From the IMG/VR virus record IMGVR_UViG_3300033233_000183, positions 1 to 21,160 of that record: DNA of 21,160 bases. One strand, 5' to 3'. The notes beneath the pieces were generated by a model. That model ran no database searches. It worked only from the letters and a program-made list of their open reading frames with translations, and was not told the DNA's origin. The translations under genes and the position numbers were made by a program. Shown here in pieces: positions 11,821 through 18,437 of this stretch (positions within the stretch are counted from its first letter, which is position 1; the number at the start of each line of letters is the position of its first letter). The DNA comes from a virus.

Positions 11821-13280
11821 GATTTAAGGTTAATTGTTATAAGTTCGTAATTAAAGTTTTCTTCATTATATATTTTAATTCTTTCAATAAGGTGATTTAG
11901 CGTGTAATTTCTACAAGAGTTTTTTGAAATATCATCAGCAACATCATAAAGTGTTGCCTTAACCTTATTATTTCCTTTACGTAAAACTCTACCAATACTT
12001 TGAAGATTTCTAATTCTAGATTTTGAAGGAGATGCAAAAATTACATTGTGAAGATTTTTAATGTTAATTCCTGTACTAAAAGTTCCGTAAGAAGCAATAA
12101 TAATAGCATCGCTTTCATCTTCAGTAATTCTTCTAACTTCTTCTCTTTCTTTTACATTCACCGCACCGTGAATGAAGAAACATTTTCTATCTTCATTCTT
12201 ATCTTTATTTATTAGATTAAAAAGTATCTCTCCGTGAGTTTCAACTCTACTATACAGAACAAGGGTATTTCCTTTTAAATTTAAAGTTAAATTTTTAATG
12301 AAGTTATTCCTTTTTTCATGACTAATTAAATATTGAATTTCATCTTCGTAATTATCAAATTTTCTAAATTGATGTTTAAGAGTTAAAATTTTAATGTTGA
12401 GTTTTGAAAGATATCCTTTTTCTATTAATTCATCAGTACGAATAATTTTATAGGATGGTCCAAACAGTCCTTCCAAGACCCATTTATGAGTTTGAGTTCC
12501 ATCTAAAGTTCCAGTAAATCCAAATCTAAATTTTGTGTGATGTAGATGAGTCATGATAGTAATCAATGACTTAGACTTAAATAAATGTGCTTCATCACCT
12601 ATGATGACATCAAAATCTTCAAAAAATGATTTGTGTAATTTGTAAATTGATTGCCAAGTTGTAATGATTACACTTTTGTCTGAATTTTTATCCTTTCCCT
12701 GATATATTTTATGACAATGATTTTCAGAGTCCCAACTATAATCTTGAAAGTCTTTAAACAATTGTTCTACTAAAGATGTTGTAGGAACGACTATTAGAAT
12801 TTTTTTTTGTTGAGATACAAAGTATCTTACAATTGAATAAATCATCAACGATTTGCCAGAGGCAGTTGGAGAAATTATGAGTTTCCGATTATGTCGTAAA
12901 GCATCATATACTCCTTGAATTTGATAATCTCTTGGTTCATGAGAACTGATAGACTTTATGTAATCATTAACTCCCTCCATAGAAATAGATTCATTTACTT
13001 CGAATGGAAGTCCATAAAATTTATTATCTTCAAATTCGTAATTATAATTATATTTGTTGCAAAAAGAAATAATTTTATCTAGTAACCCGACATAAATTTC
13101 ATTTAGGCGAAGATCGAACAATCTTATTTTTCCATCCCAATATTTGCTTCTGTATTGAGGCATAAATTTTGCACCAGGAACTTCAAACGTGAAATAATCT
13201 GAAAGTTCTTGATAAACATGAGGATCTGATTGTACTGTCAAAAATACTTCATTTTTCTTTTTGATAATTAAATTGGTCAT
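11817..13280 (-). CDS. uvsW: UvsW-like RNA-DNA and Holliday-junction helicase
   Basis: This 487-residue superfamily 2 helicase matches T4 UvsW (about 500). It unwinds R-loops and branched DNA and in T4 switches origin-dependent to recombination-dependent replication. An N-terminal domain of about 115 residues (with SKYWDGKIRLFD) precedes the helicase core. The core shows motif I SPTASGKS (137-144), motif II DEAH (229-232), motif III FTGTLDG (about 255-261), and motif VI QSIGRVLRKG (427-436). Its ATG overlaps the UvsY stop as ATGA, and the next small gene overlaps its own stop in the same way, so the three genes form one translationally coupled unit. Confidence 0.96.
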   Translation of the reverse strand: MTNLIIKKKNEVFLTVQSDPHVYQELSDYFTFEVPGAKFMPQYRSKYWDGKIRLFDLRLNEIYVGLLDKIISFCNKYNYNYEFEDNKFYGLPFEVNESISMEGVNDYIKSISSHEPRDYQIQGVYDALRHNRKLIISPTASGKSLMIYSIVRYFVSQQKKILIVVPTTSLVEQLFKDFQDYSWDSENHCHKIYQGKDKNSDKSVIITTWQSIYKLHKSFFEDFDVIIGDEAHLFKSKSLITIMTHLHHTKFRFGFTGTLDGTQTHKWVLEGLFGPSYKIIRTDELIEKGYLSKLNIKILTLKHQFRKFDNYEDEIQYLISHEKRNNFIKNLTLNLKGNTLVLYSRVETHGEILFNLINKDKNEDRKCFFIHGAVNVKEREEVRRITEDESDAIIIASYGTFSTGINIKNLHNVIFASPSKSRIRNLQSIGRVLRKGNNKVKATLYDVADDISKNSCRNYTLNHLIERIKIYNEENFNYELITINLKS

Positions 13281-13714
13281 CTACTCATTCCTGCTTGAAA
13301 TGTATGCCAGTCAATTGAATTTTTAATTTGATACGTTCTATTGAAAATTTGTTTGATTATACTTTCAGTATAATCAATTATTACGTCGTAGTACTGATTT
13401 TTCAAACACGCATCAGAAAGTTTCTCATCTGCATCTAAGTATTTTTGTAGAGTTTCTTTATCTCTGATTTTTTTAGGAAAGGGATGTTCAATGTAAACTT
13501 CTGGATCTGCTTTTCCAGAATAGTATTCATATCTTTCGTGACGAATGTTTTTTTCTTGCTGCCGTGCTTTTGCTCTCAGTAAAATTAGATTATTTAAAAT
13601 GTCATAATATTTTGCATGAAGTTTCGAAACGTTTAAAGATTCAACATGCATGTCATCAATGTCAATGTGAGAATCTTTTTCCCACATACTTTGGATCATT
13701 TCTAAATTCATCAT
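13277..13714 (-). CDS. uvsY: UvsY-like recombination mediator
   Basis: This 145-residue protein resembles T4 UvsY (137), which loads the UvsX recombinase onto single-stranded DNA covered by gp32. Shared features are a first half with MWEKDSHIDIDDMHVESLNVSKLHAKYYDIL-type helices, the segment RHERYEYYSGKADPE corresponding to T4 KARLDYYSGRGDGDE, and the helical C-terminus ending WHTFQAGMSR (T4 MRAFEAGK). Two ATG codons stand in tandem at the start and either may be used. It lies directly beside uvsW as in T4 and follows the tail-associated gene by 12 bases. No strong ribosome site is visible. Confidence 0.92.
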   Translation of the reverse strand: MMNLEMIQSMWEKDSHIDIDDMHVESLNVSKLHAKYYDILNNLILLRAKARQQEKNIRHERYEYYSGKADPEVYIEHPFPKKIRDKETLQKYLDADEKLSDACLKNQYYDVIIDYTESIIKQIFNRTYQIKNSIDWHTFQAGMSR

Positions 13715-13726
13715 TTAATTAAAAAA

Positions 13727-14323
13727 TCAATTCTGTTTTGGGTGATTATCTAAGCGAATTCCTTTAGCATCTTGTATCTCATAATTGAGATATTTAAATG
13801 TCACGTTTGCTGTAAAGTAATTATAATCTCTTGCTGTGCAATCAAACTCTAACGTTGAGAGAGAAATTGGAAATAGATCTTTAAATTTAATTTGCCTGAC
13901 GATGTTAAAGTTGCTATTTAAAATTTGTAACGTGCCATCTGAGTATTCTGAAAATCTATTTCTATCATCTTCTGGATATTTGATTAGATCCTGTTTTCTT
14001 AAATTTGCAAATTGTTCTAAACTTTCGGGATAGGCAAGACCGATTAACCAATTATAGATTTGAATATAATTTTCCATGTTCTCATCAATCAAAAAACGAA
14101 GATTTAGATCATCAAAAACTGCTTTATCACCTGGTACTGGAATATCTTTTAACCAGGATGGTTGCTCAGCAGTTCCCATTGTAATTGATGGAATCGCTGC
14201 TGTTTGACATGAAAAATCTACTTTTGGTGCTTTTGTTAAAATAAACTTAAAACCAATTGGTGATAATAAATTTCTATTTGTGATTTGTCTCGAAATAGAT
14301 GATGGTAACGGTGCTTCACTCAT
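13727..14323 (-). CDS. tail-associated structural protein in the gp3 position, 198 residues
   Basis: In T4-like cyanophages the gene between 23 and uvsY is usually annotated as gp3, tail completion and sheath stabiliser. This protein contains NLLSPIGFKFILTKAPKVDF, an IPVPGDKAVFDDLNLRFLIDENMENY stretch and SDGTLQILNSN, a layout I associate with tail-tube-like folds (gp19/gp54 type) in marine phages. I therefore call it tail-associated and leave the symbol empty. The ATG at 14323 (MSEAPLPSS) is chosen over one at 14347 because the latter directly abuts the late promoter AATAAATA and would not be in that transcript. It is transcribed after the gp23 terminator and ends 12 bases before uvsY. Confidence 0.75.
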   Translation of the reverse strand: MSEAPLPSSISRQITNRNLLSPIGFKFILTKAPKVDFSCQTAAIPSITMGTAEQPSWLKDIPVPGDKAVFDDLNLRFLIDENMENYIQIYNWLIGLAYPESLEQFANLRKQDLIKYPEDDRNRFSEYSDGTLQILNSNFNIVRQIKFKDLFPISLSTLEFDCTARDYNYFTANVTFKYLNYEIQDAKGIRLDNHPKQN

Positions 14324-14347
14324 AATTAAATTTTTTAATTCTACCAC

Positions 14348-14355
14348 TATTTATT
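14348..14355 (-). promoter_or_regulatory. late-type promoter for the gp3-slot gene
   Basis: AATAAATA on the minus strand, 24 bases before the chosen ATG and directly after the gp23 terminator T-run. It restarts late transcription downstream of gp23. Confidence 0.65.
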
Positions 14356-14360
14356 CTCAT

Positions 14361-14388
14361 AAAAAAAGAGACCTCTTGGAGGTCTCTT
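14361..14388 (-). terminator. strong rho-independent terminator after gp23
   Basis: GAGACCTC pairs perfectly with GAGGTCTC around a three-base loop, extendable by two A-T pairs, and is followed by seven T residues on the minus strand. It lies 17 bases after the gp23 stop codon. Confidence 0.92.
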
Positions 14389-14405
14389 GGGTTATGTGAA
14401 TTAAC

Positions 14406-15806
14406 TCACATCAGGTTAGTAACGGAAACTCTTCTGTAGTAGCGGTTGCTATTAACAGTCAGAGTGCCTGAACCTTGAGTAGTACCCTGCGAGAATGGGT
14501 TCTCAACCATTCCGTAACGGGTCTTGAAGCCGATCTTAGGTTGGAAGGTGTTCTCACCAACGGCACGAACCATTTGGAGAGGAACATAAGGGCAGTAGAA
14601 GAGACCAGCGTCATAAGGTGAAGTACCCTTATATCCGATAACGTAATACTGAGTTGCAGCAACGTTTGCCGAATATGGGTCGATGTAGACTCTATACTTA
14701 CCGTTGATAACTCCAGCAAAAGTATTGCCGGTATCATCTACATTAAGATTTGCATTCAGAGCAGGAGTGTAATCAAGTACACCAGCCATGGTCAATGCTG
14801 AAGCAACGTCAGCAGAACACAGAATGATGTTACCCTTTCCTCTACGAGTTCTTTGTGCGATAGCGTTAGCATCGCGCTCGATTTGGAACAGAAGACCCTT
14901 AAACTTCTCAACTGACCAACGACCGTTGGAGTCAACGTCAAGGTTAAAAGTACCAGCAGTTTGGGTGTTTACTTGAGCACCAGTTTCAGCAACCTTATAA
15001 ATGGTTCTGATAACTTCGCGGTTGATTTCAGCAAGAATCTCAGTTGAGAGAATGTTTGCCAATTCTGCTTCAGCATTTAGACCGTGAATTGCCTTCAGGT
15101 CTTGTGCGAGTTCGAGCGAATACTCAGCTTTCAGAGCACGTGACTTTGCAGTAACGGTGACTTTCTCGATTGAGAATGCCATCTCGTTGAATGCTTGACC
15201 ACCAGGACCACCCAGATTCTCAGCATCGTCTGTTCTCATACCTTCGCCAACGCTGTAAGCAGCTTGTGTGGCGTTAGTAGAAGGATTCAGTAGACCGGGG
15301 TTAGAACCGCTCTGGCCAGTCGTACCGAGACCTACAGCAGCATTGACCATACCAGAGGTTACAGAACCCATAGCAGAGTTAGTAGTGCCAATACCTGAGA
15401 ATGCAGTTTCAACTTCGTTGAATAGTGCTTCGGTGCCAGACTGATTAACGTAGCGTGAACGCATTGCGAAAATCAGACCAGTTGGAGCGTTCATTGGTTG
15501 AACACCAGCCAGGTCATAAGCAACCAGATTAGGCATTGAACGTCTGATCAGCGAAATCAGAACGGGATCGAAACCGGCAACAGGGCCAGTACCAGATGCT
15601 CCACCACTAAAACCAGCATTAGCGCCAGTATTAGTATTGACAGTTGGAGCTTCTGAAAGAAATGCTCTTTCTTCACGAAGGAATCTTTCTTGGTTTTCTA
15701 ACAGGACAGCGGTGCAAGCTCTACGATGGGGATCTCTGATGTGATCCAGACCATTATGGTCTAAGAGTGGTGCCCACTTCTCCTGCAGATGTTCGGCGTT
15801 GAACAT
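14406..15806 (-). CDS. 23: major capsid protein (gp23)
   Basis: This 466-residue protein (T4 gp23 is 521) forms the hexamers of the head shell. Clear matches to T4 include SMPNLVAYDLAGVQPMNAPTG (T4 AIPNLIAFDICGVQPMNSPTG), NEMAFSIEKVTVTAKSRALKAEYSLELAQDL, NREVIRTIYK, GKYRVYIDPYS, and FQPKIGFKTRYGMVENPF. The precursor is expected to be cut by gp21: AFLSE followed by A53 aligns with the T4 site FLTE followed by A, so residues 1-52 would be removed. The region between about 100 and 200 is shorter and Gly/Ser/Asn-rich compared with T4, suggesting a reduced insertion domain. GAGGT lies ten bases before the ATG. Codons are GC-richer than in neighbours, as expected for a highly expressed gene. A strong terminator follows. 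Confidence 0.98.
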   Translation of the reverse strand: MFNAEHLQEKWAPLLDHNGLDHIRDPHRRACTAVLLENQERFLREERAFLSEAPTVNTNTGANAGFSGGASGTGPVAGFDPVLISLIRRSMPNLVAYDLAGVQPMNAPTGLIFAMRSRYVNQSGTEALFNEVETAFSGIGTTNSAMGSVTSGMVNAAVGLGTTGQSGSNPGLLNPSTNATQAAYSVGEGMRTDDAENLGGPGGQAFNEMAFSIEKVTVTAKSRALKAEYSLELAQDLKAIHGLNAEAELANILSTEILAEINREVIRTIYKVAETGAQVNTQTAGTFNLDVDSNGRWSVEKFKGLLFQIERDANAIAQRTRRGKGNIILCSADVASALTMAGVLDYTPALNANLNVDDTGNTFAGVINGKYRVYIDPYSANVAATQYYVIGYKGTSPYDAGLFYCPYVPLQMVRAVGENTFQPKIGFKTRYGMVENPFSQGTTQGSGTLTVNSNRYYRRVSVTNLM

Positions 15807-15838
15807 TTGCGTTTACCTCTTTTTTGTGTTTGTGTTTA

Positions 15839-15846
15839 GATTTATA
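15839..15846 (-). promoter_or_regulatory. late-type promoter for gp23
   Basis: TATAAATC on the minus strand, seven of eight matches to the T4 late box TATAAATA, 32 bases before the gp23 ATG and followed by a short leader with a good ribosome site. Confidence 0.65.
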
Positions 15847-15855
15847 ATATTAAAA

Positions 15856-16920
15856 TCACTTTTGAAATGATTTCGAAAGCACATTAACATATGCATTCAT
15901 TGCATCAGAATAATCTACTCCTAATTGAGTTGATTCGTTAAGTGTTTCAGTCTCACTTCTATATGGAGCAGCTTGATGGAAGTATGATTCTTTCAATACT
16001 TCAAGCTTCTCCTTGTATGAATTTTCACTTTCAAACTCAACACTTTCGGCAAGTGAAGCGAGCTTCTCTTTCTGAGTAATAGTTAATCCCTCAGAAACAT
16101 CAAACAGGATTCCATCTGCAACCGACTCTGCGAGACGCTTGTTTAGGAAGATGTTTTTCTCAATCTGCTCGTTGAGTTTTGTCTCCATTTCGTCAAGTTT
16201 ATTTGTCATATTCTCGACAACATCATATTTATCATCAGGGATTGAAACATAATTTTCTTCAAAAAGTCCCTTGAGTCCTTCAAGGAACGATTCAGTAAGT
16301 TCCGACTTGAGACCTTTCTCAATAGACAGAACATTTTCGTTAAACCATTCATCAGCGACATACTCAAGATATGAATCTACTCTTTCGATTAGATCTTCCT
16401 TAAGTACTTCAACTTCTTCAATGAGTTTTACCTCATAATGTGCTTCAAATGCCTCTCTCATTTCAATAACTTTTGATTTGAGAGCAGCTTCAAAAATAGT
16501 TTTTGCTTTATCTTTAAAACCTTCGGAGAGCTCTTCGCCAACGAGAAGTGCATTTACATCATCTTCAATGTCAACGTCGTCATTGATTTCTGGAAGAGTA
16601 CCTTCTTCAAATACCTCTTCATCTTCACCATCTTCTTCGTACTCTTCAGTTTCAGAATCTTCTTCTTCAACTTCATCATACTCCTCTGCTACTTTTCTAG
16701 CAGCAACAAGAGAAACTTTCTTAAGACCGGCACCGGCATCTTTTAACTTTGCTGAATCATCATCAGGTCTGTAGTTTGATGGATCAGGTCCGCCCAAATC
16801 TTCATAACCAACACCAGCCATAGTCTGCATTTGATCGGCTGCTTTTGCCGATGCATTACCAGCAGACTTAGATTGTACAGTGCCTACTTCCATTTCTTGT
16901 AAATTTCTACCACGGGACAT
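15856..16920 (-). CDS. 22: prohead core scaffolding protein (gp22)
   Basis: This 354-residue protein sits directly before gp23 as gene 22 does in T4 and would form the core around which the capsid assembles, later being digested by gp21. It is highly acidic and largely helical. Residues about 75-125 are an almost unbroken Glu/Asp stretch, followed by long helices with coiled-coil character (about 145-300) typical of scaffolds. It is longer than T4 gp22 (269), mainly through the N-terminal 125 residues. Several L-x-E sites could be gp21 targets. A perfect late box TATAAATA and a GGAGAG ribosome site precede it. Confidence 0.9.
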   Translation of the reverse strand: MSRGRNLQEMEVGTVQSKSAGNASAKAADQMQTMAGVGYEDLGGPDPSNYRPDDDSAKLKDAGAGLKKVSLVAARKVAEEYDEVEEEDSETEEYEEDGEDEEVFEEGTLPEINDDVDIEDDVNALLVGEELSEGFKDKAKTIFEAALKSKVIEMREAFEAHYEVKLIEEVEVLKEDLIERVDSYLEYVADEWFNENVLSIEKGLKSELTESFLEGLKGLFEENYVSIPDDKYDVVENMTNKLDEMETKLNEQIEKNIFLNKRLAESVADGILFDVSEGLTITQKEKLASLAESVEFESENSYKEKLEVLKESYFHQAAPYRSETETLNESTQLGVDYSDAMNAYVNVLSKSFQK

Positions 16921-16957
16921 TTGAACTCTCCGATTTTTTCCTGTTAAAATCTATATT

Positions 16958-16965
16958 TATTTATA
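16958..16965 (-). promoter_or_regulatory. late promoter for gp22
   Basis: TATAAATA on the minus strand, an exact match to the T4 late box, 37 bases before the gp22 ATG and just after the gp21 stop codon. Confidence 0.75.
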
Positions 16966-16967
16966 AT

Positions 16968-17621
16968 TTAAAGATTTGCAAGGAAATCATCAAACAGATT
17001 CAATTTCTGTTCGTCCAAGCATTTTTGATCAACTAATGTATTTATTCTTTTGTATGTCCTTTCTGCAAGTCTCTCGCGTAAAATACCATTGTCCCAGACC
17101 CAATCTTTTCCTTCCATAATACCTGATACAAAAGCATCAGGTGCTGAAGGATCAGCAACAATGTCAGCAGCAGTAGCAAGAGTAAAATCCTCTCCTACCA
17201 TACTATAACCTTCATTGCTTTGTTTAAGAGTACCGACTCCCCGAGAAGAAACTCCAAGTTTTACACCTTCACTTAAAAGTGAAGATGCAATTTTTCCCAT
17301 TGGAGTTGATTCAAGAATTTTTGCTTTTCCAATGTAATTGTTTCCCTCTTGACGAAGAGACACAATTTTATGAGAAACCCTATCAAGATTGACGGTAGGA
17401 CCATCAGGATGTCCGAGTTCTCCAAGAGCTCGTCCTTTAATAATAAAGTTTTCATTATATCGTCCAACCTCACGAGAGAGTACATTCATAGGATACATTC
17501 TGCCATTGCGATTGCAAATGTTTCCTTGAAGAAAAACTCCTTCAATGTATAAAGATTTTTTACCGTTGCGATTTTCAACGATAACTTCTACGTTTTCAAT
17601 TTCTTCTGTAATTAGTTTAAT
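16968..17621 (-). CDS. 21: prohead core protease (gp21), apparent AUU start
   Basis: This protein would cleave scaffold and capsid precursors (after x-x-E sites) during head maturation. The first ATG (17498) would remove conserved sequence: upstream codons read SLYIEGVFLQGNICNRNGRMYP, matching T4 LYIEGIFMQAEVVNRNKRLYP. The open frame continues to a TAA at about 17650 with no ATG, GTG or TTG. The best start is ATT at 17621, giving (I/M)KLITEEIENVEVIVENRNG, the N-terminus I remember for cyanophage gp21, with GGCGGA eight bases before. The late promoter at 17649-17656 excludes more upstream starts. Length 217 (T4: 212). Conserved family features are LGELGHPDGPTVNLDRVSH with the likely catalytic His, GVSSRGVGTL with the likely catalytic Ser, and AADIVADPSAPDAFV. 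Confidence 0.9.
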   Translation of the reverse strand: MKLITEEIENVEVIVENRNGKKSLYIEGVFLQGNICNRNGRMYPMNVLSREVGRYNENFIIKGRALGELGHPDGPTVNLDRVSHKIVSLRQEGNNYIGKAKILESTPMGKIASSLLSEGVKLGVSSRGVGTLKQSNEGYSMVGEDFTLATAADIVADPSAPDAFVSGIMEGKDWVWDNGILRERLAERTYKRINTLVDQKCLDEQKLNLFDDFLANL

Positions 17622-17648
17622 TGCTTTTTCCGCCAGCTCTATATGTTT

Positions 17649-17656
17649 TATTTATG
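17649..17656 (-). promoter_or_regulatory. late-type promoter for gp21
   Basis: CATAAATA on the minus strand, seven of eight matches to the T4 late box, 27 bases before the inferred ATT start codon of gp21. Confidence 0.65.
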
Positions 17657-17667
17657 TAAAAATGGTA

Positions 17668-18195
17668 TTACCCACCAACAATCTGAACTTCACTTACAAA
17701 AAGTGTAGTATTTGCTGTTGGTGCAATTGCAGAAATTTTTACACTTCTTGCAACCGTTGCATTTGTAACACCAATACCAGTAATAGATGCACTATTAAAA
17801 TTGATTGTAATAGATGCATCAGTTGTAGCAGTGATTTGATTGTGAGAAGTATTAAAACCTGCTGCGCTAGTATTTTCAATCGTTACATAATCACCAACAA
17901 CAAAAGGATTTCCAGCATTTTCTGGGAAGGTGATAAATGTGGTTGTTCCAGTTGTTGCAGTTCCAATTCTTTGTCTTGCAACTCTTTCCTTAATAATTTC
18001 TGGTTGAGATGGCGTTACATAAAAACTTGAACCTGTTGAAACTGGATTTTCTCCAATTGCAATGTTGCAACCACTATTGGTGGATGCCGCAGATACTCTC
18101 AAAATACCACTTTGTAATGTAATACCATTTGTAGTCGCTGCTGTTCCAGTAACAGCAATCGAATTAACAGTTTGTACAATTTTTAATACAGACAT
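17668..18195 (-). CDS. beta-rich Thr/Ser/Gly protein in the gp68 position, 175 residues
   Basis: I do not recognise this gene. In T4 this position between 67 and 21 holds gp68, a small prohead core protein, but this product is not gp68-like. It is rich in Thr, Ser, Ala, Ile and Gly, has few charged residues and no membrane segment, and looks like beta-sandwich repeats. The segment FVVGDYVTIENTSAAGFNTS followed by short polar strands is of a type I associate with phage virion surface proteins. ACTAAATA precedes the start by 22 bases and AAGG lies before the ATG. Late promoter and location make a virion role likely; a head decoration protein is one possibility. The antisense frame is open for 161 codons but is Cys-rich and implausible. 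Confidence 0.8.
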   Translation of the reverse strand: MSVLKIVQTVNSIAVTGTAATTNGITLQSGILRVSAASTNSGCNIAIGENPVSTGSSFYVTPSQPEIIKERVARQRIGTATTGTTTFITFPENAGNPFVVGDYVTIENTSAAGFNTSHNQITATTDASITINFNSASITGIGVTNATVARSVKISAIAPTANTTLFVSEVQIVGG

Positions 18196-18217
18196 TTTTA
18201 TAAAACCTTTTATATGT

Positions 18218-18225
18218 TATTTAGT
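18218..18225 (-). promoter_or_regulatory. possible late-type promoter for the 175-residue gene
   Basis: ACTAAATA on the minus strand, six of eight matches to the T4 late box, 22 bases before the ATG, at the spacing seen for other late boxes here. Confidence 0.4.
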
Positions 18226-18241
18226 ATAAGTCCGACACTCA

Positions 18242-18406
18242 TCACTCCTCTTCTTCTACATAATCATCAATACCAAACATAGAACTAGCAACAATTGGAC
18301 GAGCAAGTTCAATTCTTTCTGCTGCTTTTGCAAAAATCAATTCTTTGATTTTATTACTAGCTTCTGCAGATTCACCACCCACAATCAAATCCATTAATTC
18401 TTCCAT
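18242..18406 (-). CDS. 67: prohead core protein (gp67-like), 54 residues
   Basis: Read directly from sequence: MEELMDLIVGGESAEASNKI, then a KELIFAKAAERIELARPIVA stretch and an acidic end DDYVEEEE. T4 gp67 has the same plan: a helical MEGLIEAI-type start, an FAEAMAARTIDLIKEEKIAIA helix and a highly acidic tail. It directly follows the portal gene as 67 follows 20 in T4. Gp67 is a small core component needed for correct head shape and is cut by gp21. The acidic tail here is much shorter than in T4 (80 residues total). AATAAATA lies 23 bases upstream, overlapping the gp20 stop. No Shine-Dalgarno sequence is visible. Confidence 0.85.
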   Translation of the reverse strand: MEELMDLIVGGESAEASNKIKELIFAKAAERIELARPIVASSMFGIDDYVEEEE

Positions 18407-18429
18407 TTTATCAATTAAATGACTGTTAC

Positions 18430-18437
18430 TATTTATT
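18430..18437 (-). promoter_or_regulatory. late-type promoter for gp67
   Basis: AATAAATA on the minus strand, overlapping the TAA stop codon of the portal gene and 23 bases before the gp67 ATG. Confidence 0.6.

Noticed and set aside
14324-14347. Longer N-terminus (MVELKNLI) for the gp3-slot protein
   Set aside because: The ATG directly abuts the late promoter box, upstream of the expected RNA start; the next ATG fits spacing.
17545-18030. Plus-strand ORF of 161 codons
   Set aside because: Cys/Asn/Ser-rich composition is the mirror of the Thr/Ala/Ile-rich minus-strand structural gene; no initiation signal.
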